A stretch of 64,000 nt of DNA from Desulfosporosinus nitroreducens. GTDB taxonomy: Bacteria > Bacillota > Desulfitobacteriia > Desulfitobacteriales > Desulfitobacteriaceae. The stretch covers positions 1 through 64,000 of the forward strand of contig NZ_JAMHFY010000022.1 of assembly GCF_023897015.1 (NCBI RefSeq), read 5' to 3'. How positions within the stretch are numbered: the first letter of the stretch is position 1; each line of letters begins with the position of its first letter. Of the stretch, positions 26,000 through 34,982 are shown piece by piece. The position numbers and the translations under genes were made by a program. The notes beneath the pieces are model-generated. The model saw only the letters and a program-made list of their open reading frames with translations. It searched no databases and was not told the origin of the DNA.

Positions 26000-26510
26000 C
26001 TCTAGGCCCCCCTCTCAATAACCTTCTTTAACAACCCTATTAGTAATATGAACCACCTAGGCTATATGGCGATGCACCTTAAGTGAACTGATTCAGCTAA
26101 ATTTAAACATCGAGACTTCGGTGGGAGACTCTACCCCCACCGAAGCAGAGCACGGGGTCCCACTCCCACTTCTAGAAGCGAGAGTTTCACGATTTGATAA
26201 AAGACATTGTTTAGGTCATAACTGCATTATAAGTTTTAGTTCTTAAAATAATGTAAGGCTAATTCTTAGGAAATTCTTAAAATTAGGTTAAAAAGTCTTT
26301 GGACGATTGACTGGGATCTAAAATTGGCAATAGCAAACTCACTCATATTTACCTGACATAATAAATATGGCTAATACTAAGCTTCATGATTTAGACGTAA
26401 AATCTTTGGTTTTTAACTTCATTATTTTTATTTTTCTCTTTTTCGTTGACATAGATTTCAAGATAACGAGATAGAGAGACGGGACCTTCGGAAAAAATAA
26501 AATGAAGTTT
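26000..26510. other. 511-base intergenic stretch with two hairpins
   Basis: No convincing gene. It holds a 10-bp hairpin at 26116-26145 (CTTCGGTGGG arm), a second hairpin at 26163-26184 centred on CTTCTAGAAG, and AT-rich sequence after. The block CCCACTCCCACTTCTAGAAGCGAGAG is reminiscent of right ends of IS200/IS605-type elements, but no transposase remnant is visible. Confidence 0.35.
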
Positions 26511-26556
26511 AAAAAGGACTTGTACCACTTTTCAAGTGATCACAAGTCCTTTTTTA
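26511..26556. terminator. bidirectional terminator
   Basis: AAAAAGGACTTGT and its complement enclose an inner ACTT/AAGT stem, with A and T runs on both sides; lies about 105 bases past the MFS transporter stop on the minus strand. Confidence 0.8.
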
Positions 26557-26662
26557 GTAACTTAGCGAATTTCAGTATTAATTGTTGTACTTACTCGTTA
26601 GACCCTCAATCTCATGATGTAACTCATCAAGGATTTGAAAGGATAATCCTAAATATACATTG

Positions 26663-27910
26663 TTACAGTTCAGGCTTTGAGATTGGCTTACCAGCCTCAA
26701 TTAGCACTTTGTTACCTAGCAAGAAAAATCCCTGAATAAACAGGAGCAAGCCAGTTCCTATCAGGAGCCACTCTATTTTAATGATGTCAGCAAGTGGTCC
26801 AAACAAAAGCATCCCTAACGGCAACATCGTGCTTGCTATCATCCCTAAGACACCAAATACTCTTCCTAGAAAATTGGCCTCTACTTTCTCCTGTAATAAT
26901 ACCGTAGAGGGTGTATTAAAGAGCGGCAACGCAATTCCGGCTAACCCCATGATAGTTAGATAAATCCAAAAAACAGGAACAACTCCAAGGGCAAAGGTAC
27001 AGACTCCAATAAGGAGGCTTGCCAGTGTCATCGAGTGAATCCTATTTTTAAAACCACCCCAAGAAGCCATAATGAGGCCACCCAAGATCATGCCGATAGA
27101 AAAGGTTATTTCGATGGCCGTTAAACGCCAAACATCGTCACCAAAACTTCGTGCAACCTGCAGCGGCGTTAAAAAGGAAACAGGTGCAATTAAAAAAAAG
27201 AAGAATGTGCAAAACAGAAAGAACCTCTTGATATACGCATGATTTTTAATGTAGTTAAAACCTTCATGCATATCACTGAAATAGCTCGTTGTTTGCTTTG
27301 CTTGGGCTTTCATATGAACAGGAACATGCAAAAACAAAAATAAAACCAAAACCGCAATGGCTGCTGTAAAAACATCTATAAAGAAAATCATTTCGATGGT
27401 AACCATGGTGAGCAGTGCACCGCTCACCATGGGAGACACCAGCATAACTATAGCTTGTATACTTCCGTTTGTTGCGTTAACCTTAGTTAGTTTATCCTCC
27501 GGTACAATTTGCGGAAGGAAGGCTCCTATCGCCGGCATTTGGATTGCTGACCCGAGAGCTCGTATGGCAGATGTCACAAAGAGCAACCATAGCGAACCAT
27601 AGCCCGTCAGAAACAATATGGCTAAAACTAATGTTGATAATGCAATCATAGAATCAGAAAGAATAATCAATGTTTTTCGATTATAGCGGTCAGCCCATAC
27701 CCCTGCAAACGGGGAAAGAAGCAAGGTCGGAAGAAAACCGCAAATAATGGCGATCGTCATCATCATACCTGACCGTGTTGTTAATGTGATGTGCCACATA
27801 ATTGCATACTGAACCAGTGATGATCCAAAAAGTGATATGGTCTGGCTAGCCAAAAACAGGATAATATTCTTTTTCCAATCTGTATTCAAGTCTAAAATGT
27901 TTCTCTCCAT
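26663..27910 (-). CDS. MFS transporter (macrolide-efflux type)
   Basis: 415 residues with about 12 hydrophobic helices. The loop between helices 2 and 3 reads GVWADRYNRKTLIILSD, the MFS signature motif A in the MefA/DinB-like efflux branch (MFS_3). ATG with GAGGTAAAGG upstream. It probably exports drugs or metabolites using the proton gradient; substrate unknown. No regulator is adjacent. Confidence 0.87.
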   Translation of the reverse strand: MERNILDLNTDWKKNIILFLASQTISLFGSSLVQYAIMWHITLTTRSGMMMTIAIICGFLPTLLLSPFAGVWADRYNRKTLIILSDSMIALSTLVLAILFLTGYGSLWLLFVTSAIRALGSAIQMPAIGAFLPQIVPEDKLTKVNATNGSIQAIVMLVSPMVSGALLTMVTIEMIFFIDVFTAAIAVLVLFLFLHVPVHMKAQAKQTTSYFSDMHEGFNYIKNHAYIKRFFLFCTFFFFLIAPVSFLTPLQVARSFGDDVWRLTAIEITFSIGMILGGLIMASWGGFKNRIHSMTLASLLIGVCTFALGVVPVFWIYLTIMGLAGIALPLFNTPSTVLLQEKVEANFLGRVFGVLGMIASTMLPLGMLLFGPLADIIKIEWLLIGTGLLLFIQGFFLLGNKVLIEAGKPISKPEL

Positions 27911-28076
27911 CCTTTACCTCGTGAAATTCATAATGACGGAACAACATCTCTAATTCTATCACTCCAACTTTATAGGCTCTTCTGCCTGATTGCAACTTAA
28001 TATATGTTATTATTTCATATCGAGTGTTTTTTATAAATGAAGGACAAGCACTTATCATATACGGATAAGGCCGATG

Positions 28077-28120
28077 AATCAAGAGGGAACTCAGCTAAAA
28101 GGCCGAGTTCCCTCTTGATT
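28077..28120. repeat. 16-bp inverted repeat
   Basis: AATCAAGAGGGAACTC (28077-28092) and its exact complement (28105-28120) form a long hairpin between the MFS and kinase genes. There is no clear T run; it could still be a terminator for the kinase gene. Confidence 0.6.
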
Positions 28121-28212
28121 CATTACACATTTAATTTCTGAACCCGTGTTAGAATTCAAACTTACTTCCTCTTGGGCTTTTTTCTATAACGCTCACATTT
28201 TTGTGAATATAT

Positions 28213-28887
28213 TCACTTACTACCCATTCGGAAAAGTACAATAACATCTTTAATAAAGTCTTGAACATTTAGACTCTCAGGCTTCGCCTGATTATACCAT
28301 TTACGTACCGTCTCTATTATCCATAGCGGAAGGGCTCTTCCATCAAACAAGTGGTAATATTCCTTATATCCTTCTTTCAAGTATTCCCACCTTTTATCGT
28401 TTCCCGGTTTCATATATTCAGAGACATCCAGAAGTTTAGCTTTGCCTTCGTGGAGGAGTACGTTCTTTAAATGAATATCTCTAGGATTTAATCCTCTGCC
28501 GAGTACATAGTTTATCGCATTATCTACGTCTTCAATGACCTGCTTTGGGATATGAATGCCTTTTAAGAGACAATCGTACAGAGTTATTCCCTCTTCAAAA
28601 CGAATTACTAGAAAATTAAATCCTCTGCCATAATACACAGGAAAGTACTCCGAGTGACCTAGTTTTAAATAAACCTCATTTTCTTGTTCTAACTTACCTA
28701 ATTTATCATTACTAAACACTTTGAAAGCGTAGTGTGGCAAATACAAAAAACGAAATACCGCGGCATCTGTTCCTACACCTATACACTCGAATTTGTTAGA
28801 ATCTCCCTTTACTGTAACAAGCTCATTTTCTCCATTAGATGTGACTTTTAATTTACTTAGTTCTTTCTCGACAATATCCCATTCCAT
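28213..28887 (-). CDS. small protein kinase-like protein (YrzF type)
   Basis: About 224 residues. A shortened eukaryotic-like kinase fold: GVGTDAAVFRF (glycine loop, near residue 38), AFKVF (lysine), LNPRDIHLKNVLL near residue 139 (catalytic loop, with Asp in RDIHLKN) and LLDVSEY in place of DFG. This matches Bacillus YrzF/YabT-like small kinases. It probably phosphorylates a protein or small molecule; the target is unknown. The start is the ATG ten bases after AAAGGAT. Confidence 0.78.
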   Translation of the reverse strand: MEWDIVEKELSKLKVTSNGENELVTVKGDSNKFECIGVGTDAAVFRFLYLPHYAFKVFSNDKLGKLEQENEVYLKLGHSEYFPVYYGRGFNFLVIRFEEGITLYDCLLKGIHIPKQVIEDVDNAINYVLGRGLNPRDIHLKNVLLHEGKAKLLDVSEYMKPGNDKRWEYLKEGYKEYYHLFDGRALPLWIIETVRKWYNQAKPESLNVQDFIKDVIVLFRMGSK

Positions 28888-28998
28888 TAAGCACACATCC
28901 TTTATCTAATGTTGCACCAGGTCTTCGCAATTCCCCTGATATGAACTTAACTATCACTGGATGTTAAAATTATCTTTTATAGAATTGTGGCAGCTGCA

Positions 28999-29027
28999 TT
29001 AAAGGCCACCAGTAAGTTGGCGGCCTT
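28999..29027 (-). terminator. terminator of the proCBA operon
   Basis: AAGGCCACCA/TGGCGGCCTT stem (one mismatch) 14 bases past the proA stop, with TTTAATG on the minus-strand side. Confidence 0.7.
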
Positions 29028-29040
29028 CTATTCAAACCAG

Positions 29041-30291
29041 TTATTTTACTATTTGTCCATCCCCATAAACAATATATTTGATCGTAGTCAATTCTCTCAG
29101 ACCCATTGGTCCACGGGCATGTAACTTTTGAGTACTTATTCCAATCTCAGCTCCAAAGCCGAATCGTCCACCGTCTGTGAAACGAGTTGATGCATTGACA
29201 TAAACAGCGGCTGCATCAATTTCTCTTAAAAACCGCTGAGCCCTCGTATAATTCTCAGTGATAATAGTTTCAGAATGTTTGGTACTGTATTTGTAAATGT
29301 GATCCAGGGCACCATCAAGCCCAGACACAACTTTAACGCTTAAAATTAGGTCCAGATGTTCTGCCACCCAGTCTTCCTCTATAGCAGGAACGGCATAAGA
29401 TAAGATTTCACACGTTCTAGAACAACCTTTAATTTCGACTTGATTTTTTCTAAGCTCTTCTCCAATTAGTGGGAGAAAGTTTTCTGCGACTGCATCATCT
29501 ACGAGCATAGTTTCCAAGGCATTGCAGACTCCTGGATTTTGGGTCTTAGCATTTATAACAATGGGAATGGCCTTATCATAATCTGCGTCTCGATCAACAA
29601 AAGCATGACACATACCAGTTCCGGTTTCAATCACTGGTACGGTGGCATTTTGTACCACTGTTTGAATCAGCCCAGCACCCCCTCTGGGAATAATGACATC
29701 TACATAATCATTTAAACGCATCAGTTGCTGAACCCATTCCCGATTAGTCTCTGTAATCAATTGGATACATCCTGACGGCAATCCGATCTCTTCAGCAGCT
29801 TCCGCAATTACTCTTGCCAAAACCTTATTGCTTTCTAAAGCCTCCGACCCTCCCCTGAGAATGACCACATTTCCAGATTTCAGACACAAGGCAGCCGCAT
29901 CGACCGTCACATTGGGTCGTGCTTCATAGATCATCGCTACAACCCCTAAAGGAACCCGAGTCTGTTGAATACGCAAGCCATTCGGACGCGTCCAAACTTC
30001 CCCTTCTCCCACAGGGTCTCGTAATGCAACAACCTCTTTAAGGGATTGACTTATCTGTGCAATGCTCGCGGAAGTCAACCTTAAACGATTGACAAGACTC
30101 TTCTTAAGACCTTTCTCTTCGGCCGCTTGAACATCGAGGCTATTTGCCTTAAGGATTTCTCCCTCATTTTTCAGGAGCGCCTCGGACATTGAGATTAACG
30201 CATCATTTTTGGACTCTGTGCTGGCAAAAGCCAACTGACGAGCCGCTTGTTTAGCTCTTTGCCCAATTTCGATTAATTCTGGGTGAAACAT
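29041..30291 (-). CDS. proA: gamma-glutamyl phosphate reductase
   Basis: 416 residues, normal length. It reduces gamma-glutamyl phosphate with NADPH to glutamate semialdehyde, the second step of proline synthesis. Seen: PLGVVAMIYEARPNVT, the cofactor region KSGNVVILRGGSEA, the catalytic cysteine in NPGVCNALETMLVD near residue 255, and GPMGLRELTTIKYIV at the end. Third gene of proC-proB-proA, 52 bases after proB. Confidence 0.97.
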   Translation of the reverse strand: MFHPELIEIGQRAKQAARQLAFASTESKNDALISMSEALLKNEGEILKANSLDVQAAEEKGLKKSLVNRLRLTSASIAQISQSLKEVVALRDPVGEGEVWTRPNGLRIQQTRVPLGVVAMIYEARPNVTVDAAALCLKSGNVVILRGGSEALESNKVLARVIAEAAEEIGLPSGCIQLITETNREWVQQLMRLNDYVDVIIPRGGAGLIQTVVQNATVPVIETGTGMCHAFVDRDADYDKAIPIVINAKTQNPGVCNALETMLVDDAVAENFLPLIGEELRKNQVEIKGCSRTCEILSYAVPAIEEDWVAEHLDLILSVKVVSGLDGALDHIYKYSTKHSETIITENYTRAQRFLREIDAAAVYVNASTRFTDGGRFGFGAEIGISTQKLHARGPMGLRELTTIKYIVYGDGQIVK

Positions 30292-30343
30292 AAGCAGTGA
30301 CCTCCCACCATTAAACTTACCTTCTTATAAATTATTCGAGTAA

Positions 30344-31462
30344 TTAATCCACCATAAGTGTCATGTTATCACGGTGAACTACTTCTTCACCATCAAAATC
30401 TGCAATTAGTTGATGAATTTTCTCAGAATGCATTCCTTTTACCGTCTGAACTTCATCATTACTCAACTCTACGACTCCTCTGGCAATCTCCTCTCCCTGC
30501 GTATTGACAATCCGAACGATTTCTTTACGTTCCCAACTCCCCTCAGCAGCTATAATTCCTTTCGCCAGCAGACTTTTGCCTTCTTTCACAAGGGCCTTGG
30601 CAGCGCCATCATCGACTTGAATACTGCCTTCAGTTAACCCTGCATAAGCAATCCAGCGTTTCCGACCTGCAAGACGATGCTTTAATGGCTGAAAATATGT
30701 TCCCTCTGGTCCTTGACCCTTGGTCAAGAAGGTGAGTTCTCGGAGTCGCGTAAAATTCAAAAGCAGCATCCCAATTCCAAAACGAGTAGCTATTTTGGCT
30801 GCCCTAAGTTTAGTGACCATCCCTCCAGTCCCTAATAGGCTTCCAGCCCCGCTCGCCATGCTTTCAACTGCAGAGACCTCTGATACTTCTTTAATAAGCT
30901 GTGCCGACTCATCCTTTTTTGGATTGGCGGTATACAAGCCATCCACATCTGTTAAAATGACTAACAAGTCTGCACCGACAAGCCCTGCCACTAAGGCTGA
31001 CAGAGTATCATTATCTCCAAAACAGAGCTCATCCACCGCAACTGTGTCGTTTTCATTAATAATAGGCACGACTTGTAAACGCAGTAATTTCTCCAGAGTA
31101 TTTTGGGCGTTCCTATAGTGTGATGATTGCGCCAAATCTATACGAGATAATAAAACTTGAGCCCCTACAATACCATGCCGTTCGAGATTTCGAGTATACA
31201 TCTCAATGAGCACCCCTTGACCAACTGCAGCAACGGCTTGTTTACCTGCTAAATCCCGGGGCCGAGCTTGGAGCTTCAGTTGACCCATTCCTGCAGCCAC
31301 CGCACCCGAAGAAACAATAATGCACTCCACCCCATTTTCCTTTAAGGCAGCGACAACAGAGACGATCTCAGTTATCGCTTGTTCATCTAAACCGCCATGA
31401 GGATGGTTCAAACTGCTGCTCCCTATTTTCAAGACAACCCTGCGCACTTCACTTAATGTCAC
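30344..31462 (-). CDS. proB: glutamate 5-kinase
   Basis: 372 residues: amino acid kinase domain (RRVVLKIGSSSL, IVSSGAVAAGMGQL, INENDTVAVDE, FGDNDTLSALVAGLV) followed by a PUA domain from about residue 275 (GSIQVDDGAAKAL). It phosphorylates glutamate, the committed step of proline synthesis, normally feedback-inhibited by proline through the kinase domain. The GTG start at 31462 follows GGAGAG and overlaps the proC stop by four bases; a longer frame upstream is not used. Confidence 0.95.
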   Translation of the reverse strand: MTLSEVRRVVLKIGSSSLNHPHGGLDEQAITEIVSVVAALKENGVECIIVSSGAVAAGMGQLKLQARPRDLAGKQAVAAVGQGVLIEMYTRNLERHGIVGAQVLLSRIDLAQSSHYRNAQNTLEKLLRLQVVPIINENDTVAVDELCFGDNDTLSALVAGLVGADLLVILTDVDGLYTANPKKDESAQLIKEVSEVSAVESMASGAGSLLGTGGMVTKLRAAKIATRFGIGMLLLNFTRLRELTFLTKGQGPEGTYFQPLKHRLAGRKRWIAYAGLTEGSIQVDDGAAKALVKEGKSLLAKGIIAAEGSWERKEIVRIVNTQGEEIARGVVELSNDEVQTVKGMHSEKIHQLIADFDGEEVVHRDNMTLMVD

Positions 31463-32268
31463 TCTGAATACTCTCCTTCCAAATCTTCCGCGCGCCGTGC
31501 ACAAGCCTTTGCCGCATTCAGCACGGTTTCAGCCAATTTCTCATCCGTAAATACATTTAAAGCCGCATACGTCGTACCATTAGGCGAAGTCACTTCTTCA
31601 CGCAGTTTTCCAGGCGATTTATCGCTTTCTGCGATCATCTTCCCCGAACCAATCAAGGTTTCAAGAACCAATATCTCAGCCTCTTCTTCGCTAAGCCCTA
31701 ATTCTACGCCTGCTTTTATTAAGCTCTCGGCGAATAGATAAAAATATGCTGGCCCGCTTCCACTAATGGCTGTTAAGGCATTGATATTTTTTTCTGGAAC
31801 CCACATGATCCGCCCAGTAGCCGAAAAGATCTTCTCCCCTATTTCGGCCTGTTCTTCTGTAACATTATCTCCGCGTACCAATCCAGTCATGGAATGAAGC
31901 ACTGCCGTTGAAGTATTCGGCATCGCCCGTACCACAGCAACCCCTGGCAAGTATTTATAAAAGACCTTCAATGGGACACCCGCTGCCACACTAATAACCA
32001 GTTTATCCTTCAATGAAAAATCCTTCAAATCTTTAAGGACAGCTTGAACATCCTTCGGCTTTACCGCAATGATCAAGACACGAGAATCTTCCACGAGCTC
32101 CATTAATGGAGCTGCAATAACATTATATCTATCAACCAAGCCTTGGAGCCGTCCGCGATTGGAAAGATTAGTCACTCGAATCTCAAGTGAACTATTTGAC
32201 TGCTTAAGACCACTGATCATAGCCTCCGCAATATTTCCCCCACCAATAAAACCAATTGACTGAGTCAT
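31459..32268 (-). CDS. proC: pyrroline-5-carboxylate reductase
   Basis: 269 residues. N-terminal Rossmann motif GFIGGGNIAEAMISG, AVKPKDV near residue 67, and the C-terminal P5CR signature (SGSGPAYFYLFAESLIKAGVELGL, EEVTSPNGTTYAAL). Reduces pyrroline-5-carboxylate to proline with NAD(P)H. First gene of proC-proB-proA; about 0.93 kb of repeats separates its start from the T-box leader at 33198-33445 that probably controls it. Confidence 0.96.
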   Translation of the reverse strand: MTQSIGFIGGGNIAEAMISGLKQSNSSLEIRVTNLSNRGRLQGLVDRYNVIAAPLMELVEDSRVLIIAVKPKDVQAVLKDLKDFSLKDKLVISVAAGVPLKVFYKYLPGVAVVRAMPNTSTAVLHSMTGLVRGDNVTEEQAEIGEKIFSATGRIMWVPEKNINALTAISGSGPAYFYLFAESLIKAGVELGLSEEEAEILVLETLIGSGKMIAESDKSPGKLREEVTSPNGTTYAALNVFTDEKLAETVLNAAKACARRAEDLEGEYSE

Positions 32269-32419
32269 TCTTTACACCCTTTCATAACCCTTTAATCTTA
32301 TCAACCTTGGCCTACCTTTAATAGCATGCCAATCCAGCGATCCAGTAAACCAAACATATGTGAACGGGCATTGCCCCTACTTCCAGACTTCTAAAACCCC
32401 CATTGCCTCCTTACTTTCA

Positions 32420-33185
32420 CGACCCCCAAGAATAAATCTAAGAACCGTCCCCACGTCCCCCCCGTTCCCACCCCCGTCGACCAGAAAGAAAGGGGACAAT
32501 TGCTTAGTGAACCCATTCGTGGGTGTTCACGCTAAAGCGAGTGCCGATGCTGAAGGGCCAATTTCGCCCAGGTTCACATCCTGCGCCACCCAGAGGTTGG
32601 CGAAATTCCTTCAGCATCTAACGCCAGTGAACGGGAACGTGGGTGAACGGGCAATTTCCCCTGACTTTCACAGACCCCAAAGACGAACCCAAGACCGTCC
32701 CCACGTCCCCCTCATTCCCACCCCCGATCGACCAGAAAGAAGGGGGACAATTGCTTAGTGAACCCATTCGTGGGTGTTCACGCTAAAGCGAGTGCCGATG
32801 CTGAAGGGCCAATTTTGCCCAGGTTCACATCCTGCGCCACCCAGAGGTTGGCGAAATTCCTTCAGCATCTAACGAGCCAGTGAACGGGAACGTGGGTGAA
32901 CGGGCAATTTCCCCTGACTTTCACAGACCCCAAAGTCAAACCCAAGACCGTCCCTAACGTCTCCCCGTCCCCTCGTTCCTACCCCCGTCGACCAGAAAGA
33001 TAGGGGACAATTGCATAGTGAACCCATTCGTGGGTGTTCACGATAAAGCGAGTGCCGATGCTGAAGGGCCAATTTCGCCCAGGTTCACTTCCTGCACCAC
33101 CCAGAGGTTGGCGAAATTCCTTCAGCTTCCAACGAGCTAGTGAACGGGAACGTGGGTGAACGGGCAATTTCCCCTGACTTTCACA
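32420..33185. repeat. three tandem ~255-bp structured repeats
   Basis: The units begin at the recurring GACCCCAAAG near 32420, 32673, 32926 and end at 33185 (periods 253, 253, 260). The first unit differs most at its start, and part of another copy is visible at about 32358-32419. Each unit holds a C-rich head (CCGTCCCCACGTCCCC) and then nested inverted repeats: GGGGACAATTGC with GGGCAATTTCCCC, GTGAAC with GTTCAC, and GATGCTGAAGG...AATTTCGCC with GGCGAAATT...CCTTCAGCATC. Open frames inside are by-products. The head resembles REP-type elements seen in this group of bacteria. The block separates the proline T-box from proC. Confidence 0.85.
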
Positions 33186-33197
33186 GACCCCAAAGAC

Positions 33198-33445
33198 CTA
33201 AAAAAAGGCCCCTTTCATCCTCATCAAGGACGAAAGAAGCCTTCCGCGGTACCACCTTTATTGCCAATGCCAACTCTATAGTGCCAGATTGATCCAACAA
33301 AATTCCGCATAACGGTGGAAAAACCGTCCGATTCTTCATCAGAGCATCACGACTGGGGTTCTGATATCGAAGGCAGAAAAACTCTCAGCAATTGCTTTTC
33401 TCTCTGAACGCCACCGTCTACCATACTGGGTCGGTCCCATGCTTT
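33198..33445 (-). promoter_or_regulatory. T-box riboswitch leader, probable proline specificity
   Basis: The minus strand carries the T-box AAGGTGGTACCGCGG (33258-33244), followed by a terminator stem and a run of seven T ending at 33198. Upstream, AGTA (33427-33424) and the opposing GAACCCCAG (33361-33353) look like the two sides of the Stem I specifier loop; CCC there is a proline codon followed by the usual purine. T-box RNAs bind uncharged tRNA and prevent termination. The next genes downstream on this strand are proC-proB-proA, as expected for a proline T-box, although tandem repeats lie between. Confidence 0.85.
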
Positions 33446-33542
33446 ATTCAATATCTAGTTAATTACACTCTATCTTATTCATCCAAATATTTCAAGTGCC
33501 AATAAAAATATAAGCTTTATGCAAAACCGAAGCAAGTACGCC

Positions 33543-34604
33543 CTACTTTAGCGCCTCAACCACAGCATTGCCCATTTCTCGAGTTCCCAGTACTTTATCT
33601 CCTGGTTTTGCTAAATCAGGAGTTCTGTACCCCTCTTGCAAAACGCGTTCAATCGCTCTCTCGATTTTCTGAGCTTCATCCTCTAATCCGAAGGAATAGC
33701 GTAACATTAATGCTCCCGAGAGAATTGTAGCTAAGGGATTGGCAATATTCTTACCAGCAATATCCGGCGCCGATCCATGAGCTGGTTCGTAGAGTCCTTT
33801 ACTCCCGTTTAAGCTTGCCGAGGAGATCATTCCGATCGACCCCATTAGCATAGACGCCAAATCTGTAAGGATATCTCCGAACATATTTTCCGTAACGATA
33901 ACATCAAATTGCTCTGGTAAACGAACTAATTGCATAGCTGCATTATCCACATACATATGGGTTAATTCGACCTCTGGATAATTTTTTGCAACTTCAAGGG
34001 TTATCTCTCTCCAAAAACGAGAAGATTCTAGTACATTTGCTTTGTCTACTGAGCAAAGTTTCTTACGTCGCTTAACTGCCGTTTGGAAACCCAGCTCTAC
34101 AATGCGCTTAATTTCTTCCTCAGTATACACCAACGTGTCAAACGCACTTCTTGGGTTTGTTCCTCTCCCCTTCTCACCAAAGTAGAGTCCGCCTGTCAGT
34201 TCACGCAGAACTACCAGATCAACGTTCTTAACCACTTCGGTACGAAGAGTTGAGGCCTCTACTAACATCGGGAGCATTTTCACAGGACGAATATTAGCGA
34301 ACAGACCTAACGCCTTTCTAATCGCCAGTAACCCCCCCAACTCTGGGCGTTGTGGAGCAGGAAGGGTATCCCACTTTGGCCCTCCTACAGAACCTAATAA
34401 AATCGCATCAGCTGCCTGAGCTGCTGCTAATGTTGCATCCGGCAAAGCCTTGCCCACTTCGTCAATAGCAGCTCCACCAATCAACCCATACTCAAAATTA
34501 AGTTTGGTCGCATGATCTTTTAATACTGCTTCTAATACCTTAACAGCTTCCGGAGTAATCTCTACCCCAATACCATCTCCTGGAAGAACTAGAACATTAG
34601 GCAT
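33543..34604 (-). CDS. leuB: 3-isopropylmalate dehydrogenase
   Basis: 353 residues starting [15 protein letters not shown]. Family blocks present: [24 protein letters not shown], the catalytic region [31 protein letters not shown] and [18 protein letters not shown]. It oxidatively decarboxylates 3-isopropylmalate with NAD in leucine synthesis. The start chosen follows AAGGGAGAAG and overlaps the end of the leuD remnant by eight bases. Last gene of the ilv-leu operon. Confidence 0.97.
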   Translation of the reverse strand: MPNVLVLPGDGIGVEITPEAVKVLEAVLKDHATKLNFEYGLIGGAAIDEVGKALPDATLAAAQAADAILLGSVGGPKWDTLPAPQRPELGGLLAIRKALGLFANIRPVKMLPMLVEASTLRTEVVKNVDLVVLRELTGGLYFGEKGRGTNPRSAFDTLVYTEEEIKRIVELGFQTAVKRRKKLCSVDKANVLESSRFWREITLEVAKNYPEVELTHMYVDNAAMQLVRLPEQFDVIVTENMFGDILTDLASMLMGSIGMISSASLNGSKGLYEPAHGSAPDIAGKNIANPLATILSGALMLRYSFGLEDEAQKIERAIERVLQEGYRTPDLAKPGDKVLGTREMGNAVVEALK

Positions 34605-34932
34605 TTTTTCTTCTCCCTTCAACATAAGGAATAAGACCACCAGCACGTATCAATTCCAGCATAAAAGGAGGAAAAGAGTGAGCCTGGAACTGGCTTTTTG
34701 TTGTCCTATTCTTGATAATACCTGTCGCAAGATCTACTTCTATCTCATCTCCCGGAGAAATTCCGGCTACCGCTTCAGGGCATTCCATAATTGACAAACT
34801 AATATTAAGCGCATTGCGATAGAAAATCCGCGCAAACGACTCGGCAATTACTACTTTTATACCACAAGCCTTAATGGCGATCGGAGCATGTTCGCGCGAG
34901 GAACCGCATCCGAAGTTTTTGCCGCCGACCAT
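34597..34932 (-). pseudogene. leuD: 3-isopropylmalate dehydratase small subunit, N-terminus missing
   Basis: 111 residues correspond to LeuD from [21 protein letters not shown] to the normal C-terminus. A complete protein is about 163 residues, so the first 50 or so are absent. Homology can be read a few codons upstream (to about 34950), then TGA at 34959-34957 stops the frame. No ribosome site precedes the first ATG. The intact leuA stop lies only 50 bases upstream and leuC, which should stand between, is absent. A single deletion from the leuA-leuC gap into leuD explains this. Function is very unlikely. Confidence 0.85.
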
Positions 34933-34982
34933 AATGTATTCAATGAAGTTTATCTTTCATGGAACACTGCTTTGCTCTCTCC

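Noticed and set aside
26502-26735. Plus-strand frame of 77 codons
   Set aside because: It runs through a strong bidirectional terminator and into the MFS gene antisense.
27846-28082. Minus-strand frame of 78 codons overlapping the MFS start
   Set aside because: Overlaps 65 bases of the transporter gene in another frame, no ribosome site or family.
32360-33167. Several open frames inside the tandem repeats
   Set aside because: Proline/arginine-rich translations of repeated non-coding sequence; they differ between copies.
32420-33185. Possible CRISPR array
   Set aside because: Units are about 255 bases and similar throughout, with no short repeat plus unique spacer pattern.
34957-34959. TGA before leuD considered as selenocysteine
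   Set aside because: No SECIS-like hairpin follows and LeuD has no cysteine there; a deletion explains the truncation.
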